NCBI GenBank assembly: GCA_033557465.1 | Contig: CM066034.1 | Span: 985,529,637-985,593,636, forward strand | Direction: 5' to 3' | DNA: 64,000 nucleotides | DNA from: Ichthyophis bannanicus | Lineage: Eukaryota > Chordata > Amphibia > Gymnophiona > Ichthyophiidae | Part shown: piece after piece, positions 33,241 through 43,932 of the stretch | Numbering within the stretch: the first letter of the stretch is position 1 | Layout: each line of letters starts with the position of its first letter | Made by a program: the position numbers and the translations under genes | The notes under the pieces: model-generated | What the model was told of the DNA's origin: nothing | The model's input: the letters and a program-made list of their open reading frames with translations, nothing else | Databases searched by the model: none

Positions 33241-33447
33241 GGGGAGCCTTGCCACTACAGAAATACAGACAGTGTAGTTAATTCTGTGGATATTGTGAAA
33301 ACTAAGTCAAAATCTGTTGCATCATTGGAATTTGATTTATGTTGTTTTATCCTATTTTTTTATTCCACCCCATAACCCTCAATAAAATGTATTCCAATAT
33401 CGCCATCATCTAAAGTATCTTTTTATTTTGCTGTTTTTTTATTTATT
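33241..33447. other. No recognisable gene
   Basis: Short AT-rich stretch between the L2 fragment and the SINE/L2 tail; nothing identified. Confidence 0.4.
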
Positions 33448-33598
33448 ATTTTCTTTATTTATATTCTCTTATATACCGCGCTATTCTGCATCAGTGCGGT
33501 TTACATTGAACAAACTGAAATTACATTGAACAGGGCATTATAACTTGGAGATAACTATTTTACAGGGAACATGGGCTATGGAGGGTGAAGTGGCTTGC
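33448..33598 (-). mobile_element. SINE 3' part with L2-type tail (5'-truncated)
   Basis: The minus strand matches SINE 1 from CCCTCCATAGCCCATGTTCC to the tail GTAAACCGCACTGATGCAGA ... AAATAAAT. The tRNA-like head is missing. Confidence 0.85.
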
Positions 33599-33915
33599 TG
33601 TTTTCTTCTTACGGCAGCAACCCCTCTCCCCTACCACAGGGAGGATGTTCATAGTCAAGTCACGAAGGGTGTGATGCTGCAGACCCTCTGAGAAGAGAAG
33701 AAAGTGTTTTAAACACTGGAAAAGGCAAGCACAAGCTGCAATATTACGAGGAACCAGATAGGGGGAGCAGGAGGGACCTCCGAGGAACTGAGGAACCACA
33801 CCTCCTAGGTCATGAGGTAAGGCCAGCCAGCTGCCAATCAAGGAAGAGAGGAGTACCTCTTAAAGAGAGTCTGGAAGATTGGAGGACAGGACAGCCCGGG
33901 GAAGGAAGACAGCCT

Positions 33916-34725
33916 GTGGAAACAGGACAGCCCGCGGAAGGAGGACGGCCAGGAGGAGGAGAACGGCCAGAACAAGGAGGATGGCCAGAAGCAGCAGAAC
34001 CAGCAGGATGGGCAGGACATCCGAATGAATGGGCAGGATATCCAGAAGAAGCAGTAACCCCTGGACAAGCGTTTTGCAGGAGGCAGCAGCAGCCGCAGTG
34101 GCTTGAGGAAAGGAGCAACCGTGGAGAAGGTGGGATAGCTCCATCCAGAGTGAGTACATTTCGTCCAGAGAGGCAAAGACGTGGCTGTGACTGCGGGCTA
34201 AAGCCAACAGAAGGATGGTTGGAGAACCTAAGGCCTATTGCTCAGGCCAGGCAGGATCCCAGCCGGAGCAGGCCTCAAACCTCACCGGGAGTAGACAAGC
34301 CAAGGAGAAAAGGTAACCCATGTTTAACTGAAAGCAGGGTGCAGACTGCTGGTGTATGGGGAGGACAGGGAGCAGTGGAATACTGTCCGTGTGAAACTGC
34401 CTATGAGATAAGGTGCAAGAAACACGTACCGAATAAGAGACTTATTAATGACAAAGCTTTGCATGAAGCTAAAGTAAAATACTTGCAAACGGAAGACGGT
34501 TCCCAGTATAGGAGGGCGCAGGACCGACGCCCTACATTCAGCGCTGAGCATTGGGAGGTTGTACAGAAGATCTATAAAAAGCCTGATTACAATTTGCCAG
34601 CAAATACTGACGTGGTTTCAGAGGCTTCAGAAGGGGAACCGATGCAGGTGGAATTTGCTTCAGACACCGAGATGGACTGTAGTTATTGTAAGACAGGAAG
34701 CCTGGAGTCCTTGCTTAGCACATAA
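33916..34725 (+). CDS. Hypothetical protein, 269 codons
   Basis: I do not recognise a family. Residues 1-65 are Gly/Glu/Pro-rich and arise from a degenerate repeat of about 15 bp (GGCCAG / GGAGGACGG words), so this part is low-complexity. Residues 66-140 are Arg/Pro-rich with CDCGLKP. From about residue 150 composition becomes ordinary: EYCPCETAYEIRCKKHVPNKRLINDKALHEAKVKYLQ, HWEVVQKIYKKPDYNLP, then an acidic tail EGEPMQVEFASDTEMDCSYCKTGSLESLL. Several Cys pairs are visible (CPC, CSYC). The start is arbitrary; an internal Met in the later half may be the real one. A translated function is unproven. Confidence 0.35.
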   Translation: METGQPAEGGRPGGGERPEQGGWPEAAEPAGWAGHPNEWAGYPEEAVTPGQAFCRRQQQPQWLEERSNRGEGGIAPSRVSTFRPERQRRGCDCGLKPTEGWLENLRPIAQARQDPSRSRPQTSPGVDKPRRKGNPCLTESRVQTAGVWGGQGAVEYCPCETAYEIRCKKHVPNKRLINDKALHEAKVKYLQTEDGSQYRRAQDRRPTFSAEHWEVVQKIYKKPDYNLPANTDVVSEASEGEPMQVEFASDTEMDCSYCKTGSLESLLST

Positions 34726-34885
34726 GCTCTATCTTAGGGAATAGAGACTGTTTGGTTTGATACACCATTTATTGTGAAGATAACGGCTTTGCTTTAACGT
34801 TATGTTTACTTTTTCTTTAACCTGAAGTAAGGAACTTGTGTTGAAGTTTTTGTCCAAGCATATGAACCTTTTTGCAAGAAAGGGA

Positions 34886-34891
34886 AATAAA
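34886..34891 (+). terminator. Poly(A) signal AATAAA
   Basis: AATAAA 161 bp past the stop of the 269-codon ORF, followed by a T/G-rich stretch (TGCCTTTGTTTT) compatible with a cleavage site. Suggestive only. Confidence 0.4.
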
Positions 34892-35060
34892 TGCCTTTGT
34901 TTTCCCTCCACTCGGACCTTTGTATTCTTTGGGATTTTGGTAACAAAGGAAGCTACCAGGGCTGAAAGTCCCTGGGCCCTGTAAGACATTAGCCAAACCC
35001 AACCTCATATATTTTTATGTTCCACCTACCTTAGTCCATTACGCTGCCAAGGTAGGCCCT

Positions 35061-35183
35061 GTGACAAGGGGTAGTGTCTTTTGTGCCCCACCCCATGGAA
35101 GGCTTGGTGCCCAGTGGTCCTCACTCAGTATTGGTCAGATTAGAAACTAATTTACTGAATTTCAGAAAGGGAATAAAAACTTT
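35061..35183. other. No recognisable gene
   Basis: Short flank before element E2; starts TGTGACAAGGGGTAGTG, which could be an LTR-like start, but no partner end was seen. Confidence 0.3.
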
Positions 35184-35949
35184 GGGGTATGTTTACTAAA
35201 CCGTCTTAATGTCGCAGCAGTGGTATTATCGCGCGATAAGTGACGTTATCACGCGATAATCATGCGATAACGTCACTTATCGCACGATAACGCAGCTGCG
35301 GTGTTAAGGCACACTAACGCTGTGAAATCCGGGTCTGAAGGGTGGAGTAAGGCTTCCCAGAGGGCGGAGAGAAAGGGTCAATGAGCGGAGAGTGGGAGGG
35401 GAGAAGCTCCAGGCACACTAACGCTGTGAAATCCGGGTCTGAACACTAACGCCAGTGAAACCCTCGCGTTAAGGCACATTTGCAGGAAAGAGAAACCATT
35501 TCAGTCAGCAATGTGCAGCAAAGGCAGGGAAACCCAGAAAAGTGATAGTTGTGATACATGTGCAGGGAACAAAGAGGCAAATAAACATATAAAAGGACCA
35601 CAACCACATCTAAAATCCCAATAACCAAGCTGGCCAATAGTGATATTAATGATAAACACAAAGCAACACTACTGACAAAGTGTATAAATTAAGATATCAT
35701 GTTTGGAAGAGTCTATGCTCTGTCCCCCTACAAAGTGAATGATCCCACATTGAAATAGCGCTGATCAGGGTTTCTGTCGTTTAGATTGGGCAGGTTTGTT
35801 ATGGCGTGCACATGTGCAGCAACAGCAGAGTGGGCACGTAGGCAAGGACAACTGTACTGATGCTGTAAATGGGATACAGGGGGCTGCAGGTGGCACATGC
35901 TGTGGTCCAGCTGGGGCACAGTGTGGGCTAGGCAGATGCCTAGGTGGTA

Positions 35950-36420
35950 ATTCTGGTCTAACATTAGACTGGCTGTGCTTTATGAATCATTTAAGCCTTT
36001 AAACATCAATGACCACCATACTGCAGCCCCCTCTCAGATGACATTCTCAAATGGTACTTATATATTAATATTGAAAAATGAAAAAATGCTTAGCTTATAC
36101 GTCTTTCCCTAATAAGCTAAGCATTTTTTCATTTTTCAATATTGATATATAAGTACCATTTGAGAATGTCATCTGAGAGGGGGCTGCAGTATGGTGGTCA
36201 TTGATGTTTCTCTTTGGGCGATGAGTCGGTTTGATGATATTAGCCCAATAATACTGAGACCACGCAGCCTCCCGATGAGTATTTCACAAAGGCTTAAATG
36301 ATTCATAAAGCACAGCCAGTCTAACGTTAGACCAGAATTACTTTCAAGTTGCTATACAGAGTTTACAAAACATTTTTTGGTACAAATCACTCTGTGGAAA
36401 AAGACCTACTGTGTTAGTTG
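35950..36420. mobile_element. Nested palindromic retro-insertion in E2
   Basis: Flanked by a 16-bp duplication AGATGCCTAGGTGGTA (35934-35949 and 36421-36436), which E3 and E4 carry only once at the matching place. An inner near-perfect inverted repeat has about 97-bp arms (36001-36098 / 36113-36209). An outer inverted repeat (ATTCTGGTCTAACATTAGAC at 35950 against GTCTAACGTTAGACCAGAAT ending near 36341) is offset by a 90-bp asymmetric piece. A long duplication favours target-primed retrotransposition; inverted tandem ends are known in Penelope-like elements, which is a candidate only. Confidence 0.75.
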
Positions 36421-37024
36421 AGATGCCTAGGTGGTACATAGGAATGCCGAAACTGTAAAGCAGCAAGACAGCAACTGACGCGGGTCCAACATGGGCACGA
36501 GTGTGTGTCCCACAGTGTCACAGAGGAGATTACCCAGCAGGTACCCCCAAGGGCACATAACATTGGCAGTATTGCGTACCATAGCCATGCCTGCACTGTG
36601 CCCAGGACTGGTGTGATGGCCAGGGCTGCCAAAAGCCTCTATATTTGCACAATGCTGGCATAGGTGTGGGAGTGTGTGTCTATCTATCCAGTGTGTTGTG
36701 GCTGCCTACACCTTACTCAGCCCACACTGCTTGCACTGTTTCCAGTGTTAGCCTGACAATGTGCATAATGAGAAGCAAGGTACTGTGGGTATGGCCCGGA
36801 CAGGGTGGCCTGGGCAGGATGCATCTGCATAGGACAATGGCTGGGACATTGTAGTGCCTGGCCACCACCTGCACAGACAGGGTGGCCACAGCATGTCCTG
36901 CTGGGAGGTCACTCTCACTCTGACTGAGCAGTGACCACAGCATGGCTAGGTTCCCTCACAGTATTTTTCTCAAGTGATATTTCTGGGTTCTCTTTTCTGG
37001 GGCCCAATCACTTATTTATCTGCT

Positions 37025-37106
37025 TGGTGTGTGTGTGTGTGCGTGTGTGCGTGCGTGCGTGCGTGTGTGTGTGTGTGTGCGTGCGTGTGTGCGCGCGCGC
37101 GCGCTC
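37025..37106. repeat. Alternating purine-pyrimidine tract (TG)n/(CG)n
   Basis: Eighty bp of TG, CG and TGCG dinucleotides ending in GCGCGCGCGCGC. Potential Z-DNA. Present in E2 but not in the corresponding parts of E3 and E4. It generates Cys/Val-rich spurious ORFs in all frames. Confidence 0.9.
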
Positions 37107-37984
37107 ACATCCCAGTTTTGGGTGCATGCATCTCCTCCAGGAACATGCACTATGGACTAGCTAGCAGACTGTCTGCAGTTAGTATGTGTATGGCTGGAAC
37201 ACCTTGCAGGGTGCAGCGGCTGGAGACTCACTGTGCTTGCTGCTGGAGAATGTCAGATAGTGGTGGGGGGCAGCTGAGCGTTTCCAGGCCTGCTGTCTGT
37301 CTGTCATTGCCTTATGGATGCGCACAGATCTGCATTCGGTGCCTGTTCCCTAGCAGGACTTGGGTTGATGGTCACCTCTACTGCCACCATTGCAGGGCTG
37401 TAGAATGTGGATCTGTTGTGGGAGCTCCTGTCCCCCACCCTGAGCCACAGAGGGCGGGTTGGGTGGTACTACATAATCCGCCTATGGGTCCAAACACCCC
37501 CCTTTACTTAAATCATGTGACCATGGTACCCACACAGGATATGCACTATTCGGGGTGCATCATAGTCCACAAGGGATAAACATGACTGGGAAATACAGAT
37601 GGACACAGGTGGATCCTAGATGTGTCTGCAAGGACTACCTATCACACACTGGCACTGATGGCAACCTGCAGCATAGCCTATCTCAGCTAAGCCAGGTGCT
37701 ACGGACCTGGTGCTGGGCGCCCCACCTCGCCCTCAGGGTGAGCACAGTACCCCCACAATGTGTCGGTCTGTAGCTACTCTGTGCCAGTAACACACACGGT
37801 CAGTTCCACCTACCAGGCGGAGGTGCTGTGTGGGTGCATACCCCATCTTGTGATCATCTGTAGACTGCTGATCTGCATGTGCAGTGCATCATGGGTACGG
37901 GTGGGTTAACCCTATCCTGGTAACGACAGCAGACAGTTTGTGTGGTGACCTGCAGTCCTTCTGTAACAAGCCAAGGGTTTGTTA

Positions 37985-38450
37985 GGAGCTATAGAGATAT
38001 AGCCCACTGGTTACTTCACTGACTGTGGCAGCCAAGGTCATGGGTTTGATCCCATGTTGGTGTTATTTGATAGGGCTGTCTGAGGCATTTCCTTTTTTTA
38101 ATTTAAATTAGTGCTGCCAGCAAAAACACCCTCACAGTGCAGTAACCTTAAGGTGCCTCATAAGGCGCCCTATAGGGAACATTATAAGATGCCTTGGCAG
38201 ACAGTGCACTTTATAATGTGCCCTCTGGAGTGCCTTATAGGGCGCCTTATGCAGTACCTTAGGTTACGGCACTGTGAGGGTGTGTTTGCTGGCAGCACTA
38301 ATTTACATTAAAAAAGAAAATGCCTCAGACAGCACTGATTTAAAGCAGAGGGTAATGCCTCAGGCAGCCTTACTCATTCAGCCCACTGGGAGATCAAACT
38401 CATGACCCCTGTTTCGTCAGTCAATATATTAACCATTGTGCTACACCTCT
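37985..38450. repeat. Inverted pair of tRNA-like modules around a palindrome (E2)
   Basis: The plus module has box A TAGCCCACTGG at 38000 and box B GGTTTGATCC at 38043 (43-nt spacing). A minus module lies at 38378-38450 with box B-like GAGTTTGATCTCC and a degraded box A. Between them 38078-38333 is a palindrome: AATTAGTGCTGCCAGCAAAA pairs with TTTGCTGGCAGCACTAATTT and the centre carries TAAGGCGCCCTATAGGG / GCCTTATAGGGCGCCTTA. Same unit as in E1 (28762-29245). Confidence 0.78.
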
Positions 38451-38689
38451 GTTGCTGTGTTTCTAGGTCAGCACACCTAATTAAGGCTAACGCGCCTTAA
38501 CGTGCCACGGCTCCCTCTATCACGCGATAACGGACTTTATCGCAATAACCTGAAATGCTACCTTAAGACCGGAACGCCCACTACCTTATATGACATTCTT
38601 CACAGTAAGACTGCAACTAGCGCCGGTAACATTAAGACGGTTTAGTAAACATACCCCTTTGTTGTTTCCCCTGCGTGAATAACTTGGGA

Positions 38690-38842
38690 TATTATTATTT
38701 TTAGCGGTAACTTACGGGAAATATGTTATCGTTCTATATTTCAATTTCTGTTTCAATCTGTGATTTATTCAATTTGTAAACCATTTAAAATGAAGGAAAT
38801 CATGAAGATGGTTTATAAAAAATGTTTAAATAAATAAATAAG
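38690..38842 (+). mobile_element. LINE 3'-tail fragment (L2-like)
   Basis: TTCAATTTGTAAACCATTTAAAATG...AAGATGGTTTATAAAAAATG and an AAATA repeat at the end resemble the L2-type tail GTAAACCGC...GCGGTATATAA, but more diverged. Short; only the 3' end is recognised. Confidence 0.55.
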
Positions 38843-39837
38843 GGGAGCCTGGGCAACTGACCTTGCCTATTTGGGTACGCAGGTTACACTATGTACTTAC
38901 TTTATGACTACCCAGACTTCTCCTCTAAACACGCCTGGACTTGGGTCACCTAAAAGTACAGTACATACTTTTATGTGTAGGTTAATTTCATAAGATGCCT
39001 TTTGACACACATAAAACTGAGTTTATATGCAAATATCTTTTATAATTACCCCTTAAATATAGGGATGTCAGCTCCATCTCTGCCTCTCCTCAGCGCTAGG
39101 CACTTAACAACAACAACAAGTGCTGAAAATAAATAGATAAGTAAGTTATGTATTCACCAGCTGCCGGCAAATGCATAACTCACTTTGAACATCAGGTTGA
39201 TCATGTCCAACAGCAACATCATTTTGAATATTTGAAGCTTACCATTATCAACCACGCTTATCCAGCACCTCAAGGGGGTGACTGTGATGAATATGAACAC
39301 AACGGGGGCAAAGATGGATCTTTCATCTTCAGCGTGCAATGGATTATGGGGATTAGCCGCCTTAGGCCACATGCAGGGTTATAAATAAGAAGAGTAACTG
39401 AGAGGACTGCTTTCAATCTTGTCTGAACTATGGCATGTAAAATTAGTAACTATGGCATCTATTTTTGGCATTGATGCCTGGAAAATGAACCCTCAAGGCA
39501 GGCACTGAAGCCGAAATGTCATCGTTGTTGGGCCATCTTCTCATCTGCATTAGGGATGTGCACTGGGAACATCACTTCTGGATAAGTTCTGACCTTTTTG
39601 GGATCGTGACAATTTTCTGCCTCTGTTCAGATAGGCTATCCAGATAGTTTAGGCTGCCTGTAAAGCATATCTAAATTTCTATCCGGTTAGCTTGTCTGGG
39701 TAGCAGTTGAAAGTCACCTCCGTCTGAGTACGGCTGGCACTTATCCGGACAGTGGCATGATTTTCAGTGGCAACCACTCTCTGGATACTGCCACTGAACA
39801 TCTGTGGATATTGAAGTACCATGTGTGTGTAAATATC
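38843..39837. other. No recognisable gene; possible Penelope-like and MITE scraps
   Basis: 39470-39545 contains CCCTCAAGGCAGGCACTGAAGCCGAAATGTC, which recalls the CTGA...GAAA region of Penelope-type hammerhead motifs but is too short to assign. 39590-39835 has TATCCGG/CCGGATA-type words also seen at 52090-52330 and 53020-53300, perhaps one old MITE family. Small ORFs here are not credible. Confidence 0.35.
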
Positions 39838-40149
39838 CTAGAAACATAGAAACATGACAGCAGAAAAGGAACACGTCACCTAGCTAGTCTGCCCTTACAT
39901 ATCAACTACAATAGTCCCCTTTTTTTCCTTTAGAGATCCTTTATGTTTGTCCCATGCTTTCTTGAATTCAGGTACTGTCCTCATCTCTACCACCTCCACT
40001 GGGAGACTATTCCAAAGATCCACCACTCTTTCCGTAAAGAAATATTTCTGCATATTATTCCTGAGTCTATCCCCTTTCACACTCATCCTAGTACAGCCAC
40101 AGCAACATACCCCGCAAGCCATCCATGACTACGATTACTTTTGACACGA

Positions 40150-40331
40150 CATAACGTGTCGCCTAGATGTAAATAATTACCCCATTTTTGTCCAAGTTGT
40201 AGTACCTGTTCTTTGTAAACACAGATCAGCTTGCTGCACTGCGCTAGTCATTCTGTTTCATGTAAACCGCACTGATGTTGAATAGCGCAGTATAAAAGAG
40301 ACTGTAAATAAATAAAATAAATAAATAAATC
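40150..40331 (+). mobile_element. L2 3'-end fragment inside CR1
   Basis: Matches the 3' UTR of the L2 at 63640-63800: CATGTAAACCGCACTGATGT, GAATAGCGCAGTATAAAAGAG and AAATAAAT repeats, preceded by ATTACCCCATTTTTGTCC. Plus strand, 5'-truncated. Confidence 0.8.
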
Positions 40332-42567
40332 CTATGTCCCCTAGTAGCAGAGGTTGCTTTTAATTGAAAGAGGCTCTCCTCCTGTGCCTTTATGCCACAG
40401 AGCTACTTAAATGTTTCTATCATATTTCCTCTATCCCATCTTTCCTTAAAGTATACAGAGGAACTATCCTCTCCTGTTTTCTGCTGGCCATTCCTCTCCC
40501 TATGCACCCAAGCATCCTTCTGACTTCCGCTGTCACCTTTCTATCTGTTTAGCTACTTTAGGATTGTCAGACACAATCATGCCTAGGTCCCGCTCTTCTT
40601 TTATGGACAGAAGTACTTTGCCCCTATACTACATTGCTCCCTTGGATTGCTGCAGCCTAAATGCATGACCCTGCAATTTTTAGCATTAAATCTCAGCTGC
40701 CAAATTCTAGACTATGAGGTATGTTTACTAAACTGCGGTAACGTTACATACCGCGCGTTATGTAACAATCATTAACGTTACATAATGCGCAGTTTGTAAC
40801 GTTAACACGCGTTAATGTTACTTAACGCGCGGTATGTAACGTTAACACGCGTTAATGTTACTTAACGATCGTTAACGTCCCCGGCCGCAGTAAACACCGC
40901 AGAAGGTGGAGAGAGGGCGGAGAGAAGGGGTCAATGGGTGGAGAGTGGGCGGAGAGTGGGCGGGGAGAGGCCCCTTTCACACTAATGCGCTGAACTGAAG
41001 GGCTGAATCCTACCGCGAATGAAAACCTGCCATTAGATGCACATTTGCAGGAGAGAGGAACCATTTAAGTGTCAGCAATGTACAGCCAAGGCAGGGAGCC
41101 CAAAAAATGTGATAGTAGTGCTCCATTTTCAGCAACACCATAGTGCAAAAGTATGAATGGCCACTATGGGGATGGTGCAAATGAGGCATAGGGGGCCGCA
41201 GGCGGGACATGTAGCATGGGCAGCTGGGGCACAGGGTGGACCAGGCGGGCGCCTAGGTGGCACATAGGAACATAGAAACCAGAAATCAGCAAGATAGCAG
41301 CTGACCAAGGCCAAACACAATCCACCTATATCTACCTGGTTCACCCTAGCCAATAGTTGCTAGGGCACTGACCTGACATCCCTCCAGCCATCCTGCCCCC
41401 ATGTGGAAGGGACATAATATTGGTAGGCAGTGATGGGGGGGATGTGAGGATGTCCATGTATGGCCCCCCACCCCGGGATCCGCTCCCTAGGCGGGCGCCT
41501 ACCTACACAGTGGATGGCCTGGGACTGCGCACTACCAGCACCGACAGCAAATGGCCATGTCAGCTTGGCGGGGGGGGGGGGTGTGCCCGAGCTGGAGGGG
41601 GCAGTGCCACCTCCCTGCAGTGGACCTAGGCCATGCCCTGCATCAGTACGTGGTGTGCAGTGCAACATACAAATTCTGGCTGAGGAAAAGTACAGGTAGC
41701 CCCAGGGACTATTGTGCATCTGTGGCAACAGTGTGGTGCAGTATACCCAGCCAGTGTGTCCAGAAGCAGAGGGTCACAGATTCAAGCCCCAGCTGTGGTT
41801 CCTGCAGAGCATGTCCCTATGTTTTACTGTACAATGCAGATACAACAGCAACATGTGCAAAGCCCAAAGCAGCGGCGAACAGGGGTACAAACACCCACCT
41901 ACACAGGCTCCACAATCCAAAGGTGCATGGAAAGTCAGGCTGTTGGCCCAAGCATTGAGCTGAAGTTATCGCCAGAGCACTACTACTACCCCCTGCACAG
42001 TTTAGCAATGTCGGCACTGTGATCAGGACCAGTGTGGCGGGCAGGGTTGCCAACCACCCCTATCTTTGTACAATGCTGCAATAGGAGTGAGCGTGTGTGT
42101 ATGTCTATCCATTGTTCTGTGGCTGCCCACCCTTCACTGGGCCCAAAATGTCCCACTGTTACCAGCATTAGCCGGAATAGGTGCATAATGAGGAGCAAGG
42201 TATTTTGGGTATGGCCCGGACAGGGCAGATTGGCCAGGATGCATCTTCACAGGGTGTGGGGCAATGGCTGGGACACTGTAGTGCCTGACCACCACCTGCA
42301 TGGACAGGGTGGCCACAGCATGGCATGCTGGGAGGGCACTCACTCTGACCGAGCAGTGACCATGGCAGGTCTAGGTTCCCACATAGCGCTCTACACTATC
42401 TGCCTCCAGGGATATGTTTGTGTTCCTCAGTGCTGGGGTCCCAATCACTGAGTTGCCTACTTGCTGCATATAGTTCCTCTGTGAGCAGGCTGGTGGACTG
42501 TCTGCAGTTAGACTGTGCATGGTCAGAACACCTTAAGGTACAGTTTGACTGTGCTGTCTGCTGGTGA

Positions 42568-43084
42568 TTATCCAAAATGGTCAAAATTATTTGGAGTAAT
42601 AATACAGTTAAGCAGAAGAACAACATAATTACTCCACCAATATGAGAATTCTCCACAATTAGTCTTAAATTTCTCAAATAACCAGAGACATATATTTCTT
42701 CAAAAGCAGTAAACCTTTTATAAAAGGACATGGGTCTCAGACTGGCAGGAGCTATGGTAATAACTTTTCAACCAAATGCTCCAATTTGCATCAATGACCC
42801 TCTAATTTTATTAATTTTTCTTATATTTTTTCTTATAATCAAAACTTTCATAAAAATAAAAGTCAGGCTTATCTTAGTTTAAGAGTCCCAACGTCAGACT
42901 CAGCGTTGCTACGTTTCACGATTATATTCATTTCTTCAGGGGCTAACAAGCCGACTTCAAAAGTTTCCATTTAAGCTGAGAAGATAGACAAACCATTCTC
43001 CCTTTAAAATAGATACTTCAAATCCATTATTACAAAAAGAAGGCAACATATCAGTCTTATTGAAAAATAAGGTAACTTGATGCA
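42568..43084 (-). mobile_element. Insertion in E3, Penelope-like candidate
   Basis: AT-rich 517-bp segment absent from E2 and E4, flanked by an 8-bp direct repeat GCTGGTGA (42560-42567, 43085-43092). Its minus strand near 42945-42910 reads CCTGAAGAAATGAATATAAT followed by CGTGAAACGTAGCAACG, close to the CTGA(N)GA ... GAAAC core order of hammerhead motifs reported in Penelope-like elements. No coding region is visible. Assignment is tentative; a generic retro-insertion is the alternative. Confidence 0.45.
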
Positions 43085-43865
43085 GCTGGTGACTGGCAGA
43101 CAGTGGTGGAAGGCAGTTGGGGTTTTCCAGACTTAACCCCAGCATTGCTGCTAGTCTGCCACTGCTCCAGTCATAGGTATGGCTCTGGCCCACCAACCCT
43201 GGAGGGCTGTCTCATACAAACAGGATGGCAGTTACTTCCCCAGGGCAGGGGCACCTGTTCTTTACCTACAAAAAAGGTGATGTGGGCCCCTTGGGGTATG
43301 TAGTATATACCACTGCAACCTATAAAGGCACTGCTGAGCACACTTCATGCAATTCTAGAAACCCCTCTGCCCTGATAACAGCTGCCCATGTCAGCCAGAC
43401 CCTAACATGGGGTACACACTAATCTGGCTGGTATCTGGTCCCACAGGGCCACATGTGACTGCAGGATACAGATGGACACCAAATTACCTTTGGCTACACT
43501 GCAAGGAACACCTGTCACACACTGGCAGTGGTAGGGATGTACAGCAGGACCTATCTCTAGCACCACATATACTGCGGACCTAGTGCTGGGCACTATTCCT
43601 ATCCCTCAGGGTGAACACAGACCTGCACAATGGCATGGTCTGTAGCTACTCTGTGCCAGTATCACGCACTGTCAGTTCGTCTTTCCAAGCTGAGGTACCG
43701 GAGAGGTACAGACCCCATTTGGTGATCAACTGTAGACTGCTATTCAGCATGTGCATTACATCATGGGTACTGGTGGGGTTACCCTATCCTGGCACTCAGA
43801 GCAGATAGTTTGTGTGGTGACCTGCAGTCCTTCTGTACCCAGACATTGCTGTGACATACACCATG

Positions 43866-43932
43866 GAGGTATAGCCTACTGGTTAATACAATGCCATTCT
43901 TGGCAGTGTTCATGGGTTCAGTTCCTCATTGT
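43866..43932 (+). repeat. tRNA-like module in E3
   Basis: Box A TAGCCTACTGG at 43872-43882 and box B-like GGTTCAGTTCC at 43915-43925 (43-nt spacing). Aligns with the E4 module at 49597-50211 and the E1/E2 plus modules. Confidence 0.75.

Larger units (their letters stand above)
33600..35060 (+). other. Unidentified transcription-unit-like segment
   Basis: A segment with no match to the surrounding repeats. It contains an 810-bp ORF (33916-34725), followed by about 160 bp and a poly(A) signal at 34886, then GGGCCCTG-rich DNA. GC-rich 5' part, AT-rich 3' part, like a compact mRNA or retro-copy. No A-tail or target duplication is visible, so mechanism and origin are open. It could be part of an LTR or DIRS-type element that I do not recognise. 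Confidence 0.4.
35184..38657 (+). mobile_element. Harbinger-like element E2 (3.5 kb)
   Basis: TIRs GGGGTATGTTTACTAAACCG (35184) and its complement (to 38657), about 28 bp with near-perfect pairing, and a 3-bp duplication TTT (35181-35183, 38658-38660). The left subterminal region (35215-35300) is packed with palindromic words (ATCGCGCGAT, GTGACGTTATCAC, GCGATAACGTCAC). The interior is similar to E3 and E4 but lacks a long ORF; the largest open frame (36974-37579) crosses a TG tract and is not a transposase. It contains a 471-bp palindromic insertion and the tRNA-like inverted pair. PIF/Harbinger assignment rests on the 3-bp duplication and GGGG-type TIR. Confidence 0.85.

Noticed and set aside
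33916..34725. Confident host protein-coding gene
   Set aside because: Half is low-complexity, no family recognised, no splice structure evident; left as hypothetical.
36974..37579. 201-codon frame in E2 as a possible transposase
   Set aside because: Its N-terminal part is the TG/CG tract; no DDE motifs, and not conserved as a frame in E3 or E4.
39148..39384. Two overlapping small frames (both strands)
   Set aside because: Opposite-strand frames of similar length with no motif; typical chance ORFs.
41360..42053. Several 70-135-codon frames in E3
   Set aside because: Present in all frames of GC-balanced transposon interior; not conserved as frames in E4.
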